Below the pieces are notes generated by a model, which ran no database searches, had not been told where the DNA came from, and saw nothing but the letters and a program-made list of their open reading frames with translations. Shown here piece after piece: positions 36,845 to 45,678 of a stretch of 64,000 nt of DNA (its first letter is position 1; each line of letters begins with the position of its first letter). The translations under genes were made by a program, and so were the position numbers. This DNA comes from Cognatundibacterium aquatile (lineage in GTDB: Bacteria > Pseudomonadota > Gammaproteobacteria > Burkholderiales > Burkholderiaceae_D), in the NCBI RefSeq assembly GCF_014699135.1, contig NZ_JACOFT010000001.1, forward strand, positions 1 to 64,000, in the 5' to 3' direction.

Positions 36845-38155
36845 ATGGCCTTATTTGATCACTTTCTGGTGATTGCTTTACTGGTTGCGATCAGTGCATT
36901 TTTCTCGATGGCAGAAATTTCTCTTGCCGCAGCGAGAAAAATGAAATTGCAGGTACTGGAATCAGAAGGGGAGTTGCGCGCAACGAAAGTACTGGAGCTG
37001 CAACAGGCGCCCGGTCATTTTTTTACTGTTGTACAGATCGGCCTGAACGCGGTCGCGATACTTGGCGGTATTCTGGGTGAACAAGCGCTGACGCCGTATT
37101 TCTCAACCGTATTCCACGCGATGTTTGGAAATAACAGTTGGGTCGATACTGCGAGTTTTCTGACATCGTTTGTCTTTGTTACTTCCATTTTCATTCTGTT
37201 TGCGGATCTGATTCCGAAAAAGCTGGCAATGATCGCGCCGGAATCAGTAGCAATGGTGGTCATTACCCCGATGCGTTTGTGTGCCCGCCTGTTTAAGCCG
37301 CTGGTCTGGATATTCAATGGCTTATCCAATCTGATTTTCAAAGTGCTGAATTTACCAACCGTAAGAGATGAACAGATTACCTCGGATGAAATTTATGCGA
37401 TGGTGGATGCCGGTGCTGAGGCTGGCGTGCTGCAGGCACGTGAACACCACATGATAGGCAATGTGTTTGAGCTGGAAAGCCGCACCGTCCCGAGCGCGAT
37501 GTCACAGCGCGACAGCATCGTATTTTTTACCTTGCAAGACACCGATGCCGTGATACGCCAGAAAATTGCGGATAATCCGCACAGCAAGTTTCTGGTCTGT
37601 GACGGCCATATCGATAATGTCGTCGGTTACGTCGAATCCAAAGATATTCTGAAGCGCGTCCTGACCAATCAGGCTTTTTCCAAAGTGCAGGAACTGTCGA
37701 TCAGAACCGCGCTGGCCGTACCGGATTCACTGACTTTATCGGAGATGCTTGAGCAATTTAAAGGGACGCGCGAGGATTTCGCCGTGATCCTCAATGAATA
37801 CGCGCTGGTTGTCGGTGTTATCACACTCAACGATGTCCTGAGTACGCTGATGGGAAATCTGGTGCATCCGTTTCTGGAAGACCAGATCGTCCAGCGCGAC
37901 ACGAACTCGTGGCTGATTGACGGTGCGACAACGATAGAAGACGTTTGTCGTGCCCTGAACATAGATTCCTTGCCCGGGCAGGGCAGCTATGAGACTATTG
38001 CGGGCTTCATGATGACGATGCTCAAAAAGATCCCGAAGCGTACCGATTTCGTGATGGTAGGCCGGTATAAGTTTGAAGTTGTCGATATCGACCATTACCG
38101 TATAGATCAGTTGCTGGTCGTTCTTCAGCAAGAACCGTCAGCAACACCGGAATAA
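36845..38155 (+). CDS. paeA: CNNM/CorC-type membrane protein, PaeA (YtfL) homologue
   Basis: A 436-residue protein with an N-terminal DUF21 membrane domain (FFSMAEISLAAARKMK, VQIGLNAVAILGGI), a CBS pair (about 205-330) and a C-terminal CorC/HlyC domain (about 345-425, FKVEVVDIDHYRIDQLL-like end). It is close along its length to E. coli YtfL/PaeA, which exports cadaverine and putrescine; relatives handle Mg2+ or Co2+. GGGAG precedes the ATG. A terminator-like hairpin separates it from yegD. Confidence 0.9.
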   Translation: MALFDHFLVIALLVAISAFFSMAEISLAAARKMKLQVLESEGELRATKVLELQQAPGHFFTVVQIGLNAVAILGGILGEQALTPYFSTVFHAMFGNNSWVDTASFLTSFVFVTSIFILFADLIPKKLAMIAPESVAMVVITPMRLCARLFKPLVWIFNGLSNLIFKVLNLPTVRDEQITSDEIYAMVDAGAEAGVLQAREHHMIGNVFELESRTVPSAMSQRDSIVFFTLQDTDAVIRQKIADNPHSKFLVCDGHIDNVVGYVESKDILKRVLTNQAFSKVQELSIRTALAVPDSLTLSEMLEQFKGTREDFAVILNEYALVVGVITLNDVLSTLMGNLVHPFLEDQIVQRDTNSWLIDGATTIEDVCRALNIDSLPGQGSYETIAGFMMTMLKKIPKRTDFVMVGRYKFEVVDIDHYRIDQLLVVLQQEPSATPE

Positions 38156-38186
38156 AGGCTTCTGTATAGAGGTCACTCATTTTCAG

Positions 38187-38224
38187 CGCCGCCAGCATCA
38201 GGTTGACGGCGTTTTCGTTTTTTT
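38187..38224 (+). terminator. Probable terminator between paeA and yegD
   Basis: CGCCG (38187-38191) pairs with CGGCG (38207-38211), with a further CC/GG inside, followed by TTTTCGTTTTTTT. The short stem makes it moderate. Confidence 0.6.
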
Positions 38225-38237
38225 ATCAGGAAGTTTC

Positions 38238-39512
38238 ATGTCGCAAGCTTGTGGAGTAGATTTTGGTACCTCAAACTCAACCGTGGGTTGGCATCGTGGC
38301 GCGCAATCCGTTTTGCTGGCGCTGGAACAAGATAAGCTGACTTTACCATCGGTCATTTTCTTCAATGCCGAAGAACATGAAGTCAGCTACGGACGTGCCG
38401 CGTTGGCGAACTATCTGGCTGGGTACGAAGGGCGCCTGATGCGCTCGATGAAAAGCTTGCTGGGTACCAGTCTTATCGACGGCCAAACGGAAGTCATGGG
38501 CAAGCCACTGGCATTTCGCGATTTACTGTCGCAATTTATCGGTGAACTGAAAAAACGTGCCGAACAATCCGCCGGACAAGCGTTTGAACATGCGGTATTC
38601 GGTCGCCCCGTCCATTTCATCGACGATAACCGCCAGGCTGATCAGATCGCCCAGAACACGCTGGAAGATATCGCTCATGCGGTTGGTTTCAAAGAAGTAC
38701 ATTTTCAGTTTGAACCTATCGCGGCCGCCTTCGATTATGAGTCGCGCATAGAAAAAGAAGAGTTGGTTCTGATCGCCGATATCGGCGGTGGTACTTCCGA
38801 TTTTTCTCTGGTGCGTCTGGCGCCGGAACGCGCGCATTTACTGGATAGGCATGACGATATTCTAGGTAATGGCGGTATCCATATCGGCGGTACGGATTTT
38901 GATAAATATCTAAGTCTGACGCACATCATGCCCTTGCTGGGTTTAGGCGGCAGACTGGCGAATCAGACCGATGTGCCATCAAGTTATTATTTTAATCTGG
39001 CGACGTGGCACACGATCAATCTGGCGTATACGCAAAAAGTCTGGCGGGAATTACAGGATGTATATCGCGATATACAAAGCAGCGATGTACGTCAACGCTT
39101 TGAACGCTTATTGAATCTGGTCGAAGACCGGGATGGACACTGGCTGGCGATCAAATCGGAAGAAGCAAAAATTTTATTGTCGGATCAGGATGCCATTAAT
39201 CTGCCGCTGGAACGCCTGCGCAGCAAACCGGTATCTGTGCCCTGTTCACTGATACTGGAGCAAGAAGGTTTGCAATCAGCCATCGGCCATCTGAGCCGCG
39301 ATATTGCACAGGCTGTCGCCAAAGTATTGCAGCAGGCGGGTATTCACCCAGATCAGGTGGATACAGTCTTCTTTACGGGTGGGTCGAGTGGCGTGCGCGG
39401 TTTGCGTCAGCAAATTGCTGCGATTGTTCCGAACGCACGTAAGGTGGAAGGCGATTTATTCGGCAGTATCGGTGCAGGCTTGGGATTAGATGCGGCACGA
39501 CGATTCGCCTGA
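38238..39512 (+). CDS. yegD: Hsp70-family protein YegD
   Basis: A 424-residue actin/Hsp70-type ATPase domain protein without the peptide-binding domain of DnaK. The phosphate-1 loop (GVDFGTSNSTVGW), phosphate-2 (IADIGGGTSDFSL) and adenosine motif (VFFTGGSSGVRGLRQ) are intact, so ATP binding is expected. Homologous to E. coli YegD, an uncharacterised chaperone-like protein. AGGAA precedes the ATG. Stands alone between two terminators. Confidence 0.92.
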   Translation: MSQACGVDFGTSNSTVGWHRGAQSVLLALEQDKLTLPSVIFFNAEEHEVSYGRAALANYLAGYEGRLMRSMKSLLGTSLIDGQTEVMGKPLAFRDLLSQFIGELKKRAEQSAGQAFEHAVFGRPVHFIDDNRQADQIAQNTLEDIAHAVGFKEVHFQFEPIAAAFDYESRIEKEELVLIADIGGGTSDFSLVRLAPERAHLLDRHDDILGNGGIHIGGTDFDKYLSLTHIMPLLGLGGRLANQTDVPSSYYFNLATWHTINLAYTQKVWRELQDVYRDIQSSDVRQRFERLLNLVEDRDGHWLAIKSEEAKILLSDQDAINLPLERLRSKPVSVPCSLILEQEGLQSAIGHLSRDIAQAVAKVLQQAGIHPDQVDTVFFTGGSSGVRGLRQQIAAIVPNARKVEGDLFGSIGAGLGLDAARRFA

Positions 39513-39539
39513 CAATAGAAAAGATATCGCTTGAAAAGT

Positions 39540-39574
39540 AAATGGGCACCCGATGAAGGCGCCCATTTTATTTT
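39540..39574. terminator. Bidirectional terminator after yegD
   Basis: AAATGGGC (39540-39547) pairs with GCCCATTT (39561-39568), T-rich tail TTTTATTTT on the right. It sits between two converging genes. Confidence 0.8.
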
Positions 39575-39587
39575 GCTTCTGAATTTT

Positions 39588-40109
39588 TTATGGCTTGTCC
39601 ATCATGCCGGGAGCATCACCGCGTTTATGCATTTGCCGCGCCATGTGGCTCTGCATTTTGTGCTGCAGGCGACGATGGCTTTCATCAAAAATCTTTTGCT
39701 GTTCAGGCGTCAATGTTGCATAGAAAGTCTTAGTAGCAGCCAGACGATCCTGCAATGCCGCTTGATGCTCTTTCATTTTTTCCAGCATTTTTTCCATGCG
39801 CTGCGGTGTGGTCAGCTTATCCAGCTCTTTAAAATCTTCGCGCTGCGGCATGGCTTTAGGCGTGACCGATTGTATGAATGTTTTCCACGCGGGCTCCTGT
39901 GCTGCCGTAATCTTTAAGGTATCGTGCAGCTCTGCCTGATGCTTGGCAAAACGTTCTTTCATCTGCTCTGGATTTTTACCAGGCTCGCCCATAGGATGTT
40001 GCGGACGCGGAGGAATGTCCGGTGCGGTTTGTGCCAACGCAATCGCGCTGACGCCACAACAGGAAGTAAGGACAACTGCCAGCAAAGTTTGTTTGAAATT
40101 TTTCATCAT
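39588..40109 (-). CDS. Spy/CpxP family periplasmic protein
   Basis: A 173-residue exported protein (signal MMKNFKQTLLAVVLTSCCGVSAIALA). The mature helical body carries LTxxQ-type motifs (LTPEQQKIFDESHR, LTTPQRMEKML), the hallmark of the Spy/CpxP chaperone-sensor family, and is rich in Met, Gln and His. In E. coli such proteins bind misfolded proteins or restrain a sensor kinase. Here an OmpR/EnvZ-type pair lies divergent across a 400-bp gap, which makes a regulatory link plausible but unproven. Confidence 0.87.
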   Translation of the reverse strand: MMKNFKQTLLAVVLTSCCGVSAIALAQTAPDIPPRPQHPMGEPGKNPEQMKERFAKHQAELHDTLKITAAQEPAWKTFIQSVTPKAMPQREDFKELDKLTTPQRMEKMLEKMKEHQAALQDRLAATKTFYATLTPEQQKIFDESHRRLQHKMQSHMARQMHKRGDAPGMMDKP

Positions 40110-40166
40110 TTATCTTTCTGAATGCACGGAAAAAGCTCAGACTTTGCAGATACTTATTTTTTAAAC

Positions 40167-40268
40167 AGGACTGACGCAAAATTGCTCCGGCAAGGCATGG
40201 CAACACAGACAGTACGAATAGTACGGCCAGGAGCCATAACGCCGCTGGGGCGGTTTTGCGTCAGTCCT
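40167..40268. mobile_element. MITE-like element, 102 bp with 15-bp perfect terminal repeats
   Basis: The ends AGGACTGACGCAAAA (40167-40181) and TTTTGCGTCAGTCCT (40254-40268) are perfect inverted repeats; smaller pairs (GCTCC/GGAGC, GTAC/GTAC) nest inside. It carries no gene. A clear target duplication is not visible. It fills the middle of the 400-bp gap between the Spy-like gene and the response regulator; the rest of that gap holds only promoter-like A/T stretches. Confidence 0.65.
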
Positions 40269-40509
40269 ATAAAATAAAACAACTGCAGTTGAGCAACATT
40301 AACCGTTACACATCTTGCCGGGGTAACAGTCAACGGCCTCATTGTGCTTGCGTCTTGTAACCGGTAAATATCAATTACGTTCAGGTTTGTATCTCTGTGT
40401 AACAACGCCGGAACGCGTGTCCGTCCGATGTTTCGTACTATGTCGGCAAAGCGTTATCATAACAAGACGATACAAACCCACAATGCCTTTCACGGAGACC
40501 CGGTTCATA

Positions 40510-41244
40510 ATGAAGACCATGGATACCTCAAATAAAATACTCATTGTTGACGATGACCGCGATATCCGCAGTTTACTGGCTGAATATCTGGATCAGAACG
40601 GCTATTCCGCTGTCATGGCGGCAGATGGCACCGCGATGTGGGCGGCATTACAGGAACATCAATTTGAACTGATCGTCCTCGACCTTAATTTACCCGGTGA
40701 TGACGGTCTGACTTTATGCCGGAATCTTCGCAGCAAATCGACGATTCCCGTCATTATGCTGACCGCGCGTGGCGAACCTTTAGACCGGATACTCGGGCTG
40801 GAAATGGGTGCTGATGACTATCTGCCGAAACCATTTGAACCACGCGAATTGCTGGCACGCATACGCAGTGTATTAAGGCGGACACAAAATAATCAGCTGG
40901 GCTCGAATAACGACGGTTTGCAAAAACTGAAATTTGCCGGCTGGGTGCTGGATATGACGGCTCGCCATCTGATCGCCCCGGACGATATGGTCGTTTCCTT
41001 GTCCGGTGCCGAATACAGGATGTTGAATATTTTTCTCGAACACCCGAATCGCGTTCTGAATCGGGATCAGTTATTGAATATGACGCACGGCCGCGATGCC
41101 GATCCTTTTGATCGTTCTATCGATATCCAGATCAGCCGTCTGCGCCAGAAACTCCGGGAAGATGCGCGCTCTCCGCAAATCATTAAAACAGTTCGTAACG
41201 GCGGCTATGTGCTGGCGGTGACTGTAACGGCAGAGAAGCACTGA
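40510..41244 (+). CDS. OmpR-family response regulator
   Basis: A 244-residue two-domain regulator: receiver with acidic DDD near 14-16, phospho-acceptor D58 (VLDLNLPGDDG) and K in LPKPFEPRELLARI, then an OmpR-type winged helix (SGAEYRMLNIFLEHPNRVLNRDQLL...DRSIDIQISRLRQKL). I start at 40510 (MKTMDTSNK); a second ATG at 40519 or one at 40483 is possible. Its stop overlaps the kinase start by one base. Closest in type to OmpR/RstA. Confidence 0.93.
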   Translation: MKTMDTSNKILIVDDDRDIRSLLAEYLDQNGYSAVMAADGTAMWAALQEHQFELIVLDLNLPGDDGLTLCRNLRSKSTIPVIMLTARGEPLDRILGLEMGADDYLPKPFEPRELLARIRSVLRRTQNNQLGSNNDGLQKLKFAGWVLDMTARHLIAPDDMVVSLSGAEYRMLNIFLEHPNRVLNRDQLLNMTHGRDADPFDRSIDIQISRLRQKLREDARSPQIIKTVRNGGYVLAVTVTAEKH

Positions 41245-42593
41245 TGGCGATGTTGTCGTCAATGTGGGGGCGGGTTTTTGGCGCGCTTCTGATCGGTGTT
41301 TTATTATCCGCCACCCTGACAGTATGGCTGGCCTTTGGTGAGCGCGAAAAAACGCTGATGCAATATCGCGAGTCACATTCTATCGACAGGATAGAACAGT
41401 TAATCAGTGCGCTCGATACCTTGCCCACAGCAAACCGCGAGAGTTTTCTGGCGACGGCTCCGCGGTTGGGGTTACAAGTCACCACATTACCCGAAAATAT
41501 CAGCGATACCGGGCCACGCTCGGATTACGCCAGAGCTGTCAGCGAACGGCTGGGTCGGAATTTCCGCGTACTGTCTCTGCCGACTGATCCGTCAACCTGC
41601 CCGCGTCCACCCAAAAATGCCGTGCTGATGCGGGTGCCATGTGAGGCTCTCAGTATTACCTTGCACGATGGCACCGTGTTACGTCTGACGGTGATGCCAC
41701 CAAAAACACCAGCGCCACCGCTGCGTGATGATTTCATACAATATTTCTTTTTATTTCTGACCTTCATTGCAGTATTAGCCTTGATTATCGCCCGGATGAC
41801 GATGCGTCCCCTGCGCCATATGGCAGAAGCGGCCACGGCACTGGGGCAAGACATTAATCGTCCGCCCTTACCTGAAAAAGGTGCCAGCGAAATCGTCACC
41901 GCAACGCGGGCATTCAATGCGATGCAGGCCCGGATACGCCACCATATTTCACAGCGCACACATATGCTGGCGGCGATTACTCACGATTTACAAACACCCT
42001 TAACCCGTTTGCGTCTGCGCTTGGAAAAAGTCAGTGATGCTGAATTACGCGAAAAATTGATCGGTGATTTATCCGCCATGCAGATGATGATCAGGGAAGG
42101 GTTGGATCTGGCGCGCAGTATAGAAAGCAGTGAAGCGCGCCGACCGCTGGATATTGATTCACTGCTCGACAGTGTTTGCAGTGACGCCAGCGAGGCGGGG
42201 CAAGACGTCAGTTTTTCAGGATTGCCAGGAATAACCGTCCTGGCTAAACCTCAGGCGCTGCGGCGCTGCCTGACGAATCTGATTGATAATGCTGTCAAAT
42301 ACGGACATTACGCAAAAGTCAGTATGTCAAAAGAAAAAGAAGGCGGCAAAGACGTTTTACAGATTTTCATACGGGACGGCGGCACAGGCATTCCAACGGA
42401 ACTGCAAGAAAAAGTATTCGAGCCGTTTTATCGCATGGAAACATCACGCTCGCGCGAATCCGGCGGTTCTGGCCTCGGGCTGACCATCGCGCAAAATATC
42501 GCACAACAACATGACGGACAACTGCATCTACACAATCTGCCCGAGGGCGGTCTGGAAGTACGCCTGACCCTGCCCATTCAGAATCCGCAATAA
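41244..42593 (+). CDS. EnvZ-type sensor histidine kinase
   Basis: A 449-residue inner-membrane kinase with two helices (about 10-30 and 165-185), a periplasmic sensor of about 130 residues, HAMP (about 186-238), dimerisation domain with H247 in ITHDLQTPLTRLR, and an ATPase domain (DNAVKYG, DGGTGIP, GGSGLGL). The periplasmic part has two cysteines (C119, C133) that could form a disulfide. Partner of the response regulator it overlaps. Signal unknown; the Spy-like neighbour may report envelope stress. Confidence 0.93.
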   Translation: MAMLSSMWGRVFGALLIGVLLSATLTVWLAFGEREKTLMQYRESHSIDRIEQLISALDTLPTANRESFLATAPRLGLQVTTLPENISDTGPRSDYARAVSERLGRNFRVLSLPTDPSTCPRPPKNAVLMRVPCEALSITLHDGTVLRLTVMPPKTPAPPLRDDFIQYFFLFLTFIAVLALIIARMTMRPLRHMAEAATALGQDINRPPLPEKGASEIVTATRAFNAMQARIRHHISQRTHMLAAITHDLQTPLTRLRLRLEKVSDAELREKLIGDLSAMQMMIREGLDLARSIESSEARRPLDIDSLLDSVCSDASEAGQDVSFSGLPGITVLAKPQALRRCLTNLIDNAVKYGHYAKVSMSKEKEGGKDVLQIFIRDGGTGIPTELQEKVFEPFYRMETSRSRESGGSGLGLTIAQNIAQQHDGQLHLHNLPEGGLEVRLTLPIQNPQ

Positions 42594-42603
42594 CTGTCTG
42601 CCA

Positions 42604-42636
42604 GAAAGCCCTATAGTCACATAGTCGCGGGCTTTC
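42604..42636. terminator. Hairpin between the converging kinase and dioxygenase genes
   Basis: GAAAGCCC (42604-42611) pairs with GGGCTTTC (42629-42636); outer CC/GG bases extend it. No T-tract, so terminator activity is only suggested by position. Confidence 0.4.
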
Positions 42637-42647
42637 CGGCACTCGCC

Positions 42648-43424
42648 TCATGATATGAGGACAGTCATCATACTAATGGCACCGAGATCCATACCATCCA
42701 CTACGATCTCGGTCTTGTCATGACCATTTTTACTTCCCATCACATACAGCAACGGCAGAAAATGTTCAGAGGTCGGTACGGAGAGTGCCGCATCCTGACC
42801 GAATTGCTGGTAATTCACCAGCTTTTCAGTGTCATCTTCAAGAATGGCCTTGCGCATAACATTATTGAAGCGGTGCGCCCAGTCAAAACCGGGCGACTGA
42901 AAAGCCATACGGCGTAAATTGTGCACCACATTGCCGCTCGCCATCAGCATGACGCCCTCGTCCCGCAAGGCCGCCAGTCTCTGTCCCAATTCGAAATGCC
43001 AGCTGGCCGGCTGGGTCAAATCCAGACTCAGTTGTATCACTGGAATTTGCGCCTGTGGATACATTTTCACCAATACCGACCAGGTACCGTGATCCAGCCC
43101 CCATTGCTGATCGAGTACCACCGGTAACGGTGCAAGATGTTGTGTAATATGCTGCGCCAGCGCCGGATCGCCGGGAGCCGGATATTGAATGTCAAACAAG
43201 GCTTGCGGAAAGCCACCGAAGTCATGAATCGTCTGTGGCTGCTTCATTGCCGTTACCGCCACACCACGTGTCATCCAGTGTGCCGATATCATCAATATCG
43301 CTTTTGGCGCAGGAAAACGTTGCCCCAACGCCTCCCAGGCCTGGGTATAAATATTATTTTCAATGGCGTTCATGGGGCTGCCATGTCCGACGAAAATGGC
43401 TGGCATGCGCTGTGACTGAGTCAT
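42648..43424 (-). CDS. ygiD: LigB-type extradiol dioxygenase, YgiD/DODA family
   Basis: A 258-residue class III extradiol ring-cleavage enzyme, close to E. coli YgiD (4,5-DOPA dioxygenase). Expected metal histidines are in IFVGHGSPMNAIE and MISAHWMTRG, with the conserved DHGTWSVL block and GNVVHNLR. It acts on catechol-like compounds using Zn2+ or Fe2+. Single gene, with its own promoter region of about 220 bp shared with the divergent DUF2721 gene. Confidence 0.9.
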   Translation of the reverse strand: MTQSQRMPAIFVGHGSPMNAIENNIYTQAWEALGQRFPAPKAILMISAHWMTRGVAVTAMKQPQTIHDFGGFPQALFDIQYPAPGDPALAQHITQHLAPLPVVLDQQWGLDHGTWSVLVKMYPQAQIPVIQLSLDLTQPASWHFELGQRLAALRDEGVMLMASGNVVHNLRRMAFQSPGFDWAHRFNNVMRKAILEDDTEKLVNYQQFGQDAALSVPTSEHFLPLLYVMGSKNGHDKTEIVVDGMDLGAISMMTVLIS

Positions 43425-43646
43425 AAATATAAGTCCTGACAGTGATCTGGTTTTGAATCTATCAACAATATATGTAACCTGAGGTCAATTATTGCAAGCA
43501 CAAACCGGTATCAGTCAGGCACACAAGCTACAGATAGTTAACAGTAACGGGCTCTAGGATAGAATATTTTTGAAAAGCAGGTAGGGAAGAACATCAATGC
43601 AATTCAACCACAAGGTAGAATCACGCAAAAATTAGAAAGGAATTCC

Positions 43647-44102
43647 ATGATCAGTCTTCAGCTTGGCGACGTCAGCCATATTATCCAACTCGCGATTGCC
43701 CCCGTTTTTCTGCTGACCGGTGTTGGCACGAAACTGGCCGTACTGACCAGCCGTCTGGCAAGGATTATCGACAGAGCGAGGGTGGTGGAAAATTTACTGC
43801 AGACAAACGCAACGGTGGGTCTCGAAGAGGAACTGGTTGAATTATTTCAACGCTCACATCTGATTAATCGTGCGATTACGCTGAGCACAACCTGCGGCTT
43901 ATTGATCTGCCTGGTGATTGCGGCGTTGTTCGTCGGGGATGCGATTGGTTTAAACCTTGATAAACTGATTGCGGGTCTGTTTGTTGGCGGTATTTTGTCG
44001 CTGATCGGCAGCTTTGTTTATTTTATGAGTGAAATTATCGTTGCAACAAGAACGCTGGATCGCCAACATCAACGCGACAGAATCAGACATTTGCAACGCT
44101 GA
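43647..44102 (+). CDS. DUF2721 family membrane protein
   Basis: A 151-residue protein with about three membrane helices (IIQLAIAPVFLLTGVGTKLAVL; LSTTCGLLICLVIAALFVGDAI; GLFVGGILSLIGSFVYFM) and a basic C-terminus. The N-terminal helix and the following RLARIIDRAR are typical of DUF2721. AAGGAA precedes the ATG. Function unknown. Confidence 0.85.
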   Translation: MISLQLGDVSHIIQLAIAPVFLLTGVGTKLAVLTSRLARIIDRARVVENLLQTNATVGLEEELVELFQRSHLINRAITLSTTCGLLICLVIAALFVGDAIGLNLDKLIAGLFVGGILSLIGSFVYFMSEIIVATRTLDRQHQRDRIRHLQR

Positions 44103-44124
44103 TTCTGTCGTCGGCATATCGCTT

Positions 44125-45507
44125 TCAGTTCTTGGGCTGTACCTGCACCAGCAAATCGACACTGGCACTTCCGGGGTTGGCCACCGTAATCGGAAAATAG
44201 TCTGCCGACACCCGGAAGCTCAGCGTTGTCGCGACAGATACGGTCGGCGCGATAAAACCAGCAATCTGGGAATTCGTACCGACCAGTGTCACCAGCGGCG
44301 TATTTGTCTGTGTCCAGCTGAAATACAGCGGCGATGATCCAGTGTAATTCGGTGTTTCTGCTTTCAACTGTACGCTGGCTCCGCTCTGCACTACCTGCAC
44401 CAGATTGTATGAAGTTAATGTAATCGGTGGCAGGGCGCTGACAAAGAACACCACATCTTTTTGTTTAACGGTATCTGCCGAAGTACCATCCGCAGCAATC
44501 GGTGCAGTAGAGGCGTTCAAGGTAAATACATAAGTTGACGTGGTCGTGACAACGCTGGGAAAGACAACGCTGGCAACGCTACTGGTCGGGTTGTAGACCG
44601 TCAGCGGGGTAGCGCCCGACGGACCGGATTTGAATTTCCACAGATAATAAATCGTACCGCTGACTTCTTTGCCATTAACGTCATACATCGTAGTTTTGCT
44701 GCCATCCAGCGCCACCGCAGCGCCGGGTTGCACGGTGCCGCCACTGTAAGAAATCGGTACGATCGTTGGCTTGAGAACAGGCGTGATCGTGATTTTCTGT
44801 GTCGCGGTACCCGTCTTTTGTTTATCGTCAGTGACACGGCATTGCAACTTGACGGTCGTGGCATCTTTCACTACGGGTGCGACAAAACTGCTGCTGGCAC
44901 CAGTCGTGCTCGCCAGAGAAATCGTCAGACCGGCTGCATCTTCGACCACCCATTGATAGGCATAAGCGGCGCCACTGGTGGCAGGCGTTCCGCCACTACC
45001 AGCGCAACTCAGGCTGACCTTATCACCGGAAGTCACGCTCGCGTCAGCACCGGTCTGCGCCACAGGATTATTGGTCACCGAAGCGGATTGCAGTACCTTT
45101 AATGTCGTCGAAGTGCTGGAGGTATTTCCCTTTGCATCAGTTGCCAGCAAGGTCAGCTTATAAGTGTAGTCGGCAGTCAGTTTTGCGGGAGGCGTCAGTT
45201 GTAAGGTGCAACTCGCCGAATTGCCCGAGGTCTGCATCGTTTTACAGTCGGCATTCGTGATCGCTGTCAGCGGATTGGCACCCAGCGTCAAAGCCTCGGT
45301 CTGCCAGGACATTTGCGTTATCTGTCCCGCAGAGCTGCTGGCCTGCCCGACAAAGCTGAGTGCATCGCCAACTGACACCGTGGATGCAGAGGGCACGCTG
45401 ACAGCAACCGGGGTGCTGCCAGCGCTAGTGCTGCCAGTACCGCCTCCACCACAAGCGGACAACAGAATGCTGATGGCACTAAAAGTAATTAATCTGCTGA
45501 AAACCAC
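44125..45507 (-). CDS. Lipoprotein with Ig/PKD-like repeats
   Basis: A 460-residue lipoprotein: signal SRLITFSAISILLSAC followed by a Gly/Ser/Thr linker. The mature part is Thr/Ser/Val-rich with about four Ig-like or PKD-like beta modules (VSVGDALSFVGQASS, VTSGDKVSLSCAGSG, VQPGAAVALDGSKT, VQSGASVQLKAETP). Such modules usually mediate adhesion or spacing at the cell surface. The start is GTG at 45507 with GGAG seven bases upstream; there is no nearby ATG. Single gene, converging on DUF2721. Confidence 0.82.
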   Translation of the reverse strand: MVFSRLITFSAISILLSACGGGGTGSTSAGSTPVAVSVPSASTVSVGDALSFVGQASSSAGQITQMSWQTEALTLGANPLTAITNADCKTMQTSGNSASCTLQLTPPAKLTADYTYKLTLLATDAKGNTSSTSTTLKVLQSASVTNNPVAQTGADASVTSGDKVSLSCAGSGGTPATSGAAYAYQWVVEDAAGLTISLASTTGASSSFVAPVVKDATTVKLQCRVTDDKQKTGTATQKITITPVLKPTIVPISYSGGTVQPGAAVALDGSKTTMYDVNGKEVSGTIYYLWKFKSGPSGATPLTVYNPTSSVASVVFPSVVTTTSTYVFTLNASTAPIAADGTSADTVKQKDVVFFVSALPPITLTSYNLVQVVQSGASVQLKAETPNYTGSSPLYFSWTQTNTPLVTLVGTNSQIAGFIAPTVSVATTLSFRVSADYFPITVANPGSASVDLLVQVQPKN

Positions 45508-45678
45508 GGTAACTCCGATATGAAAATTGAGACTGACAGCACATTGTAACGTCAGCAGTAAAACAGAATATGTTCAAAATTACAAAACTCAGAAATTAGT
45601 TCCAATTTTACGAACGATCATGCAATTCCAGCTGAAATATGGCACTCTAAATAAAACACTATTCCAAGGAGACTCTGA

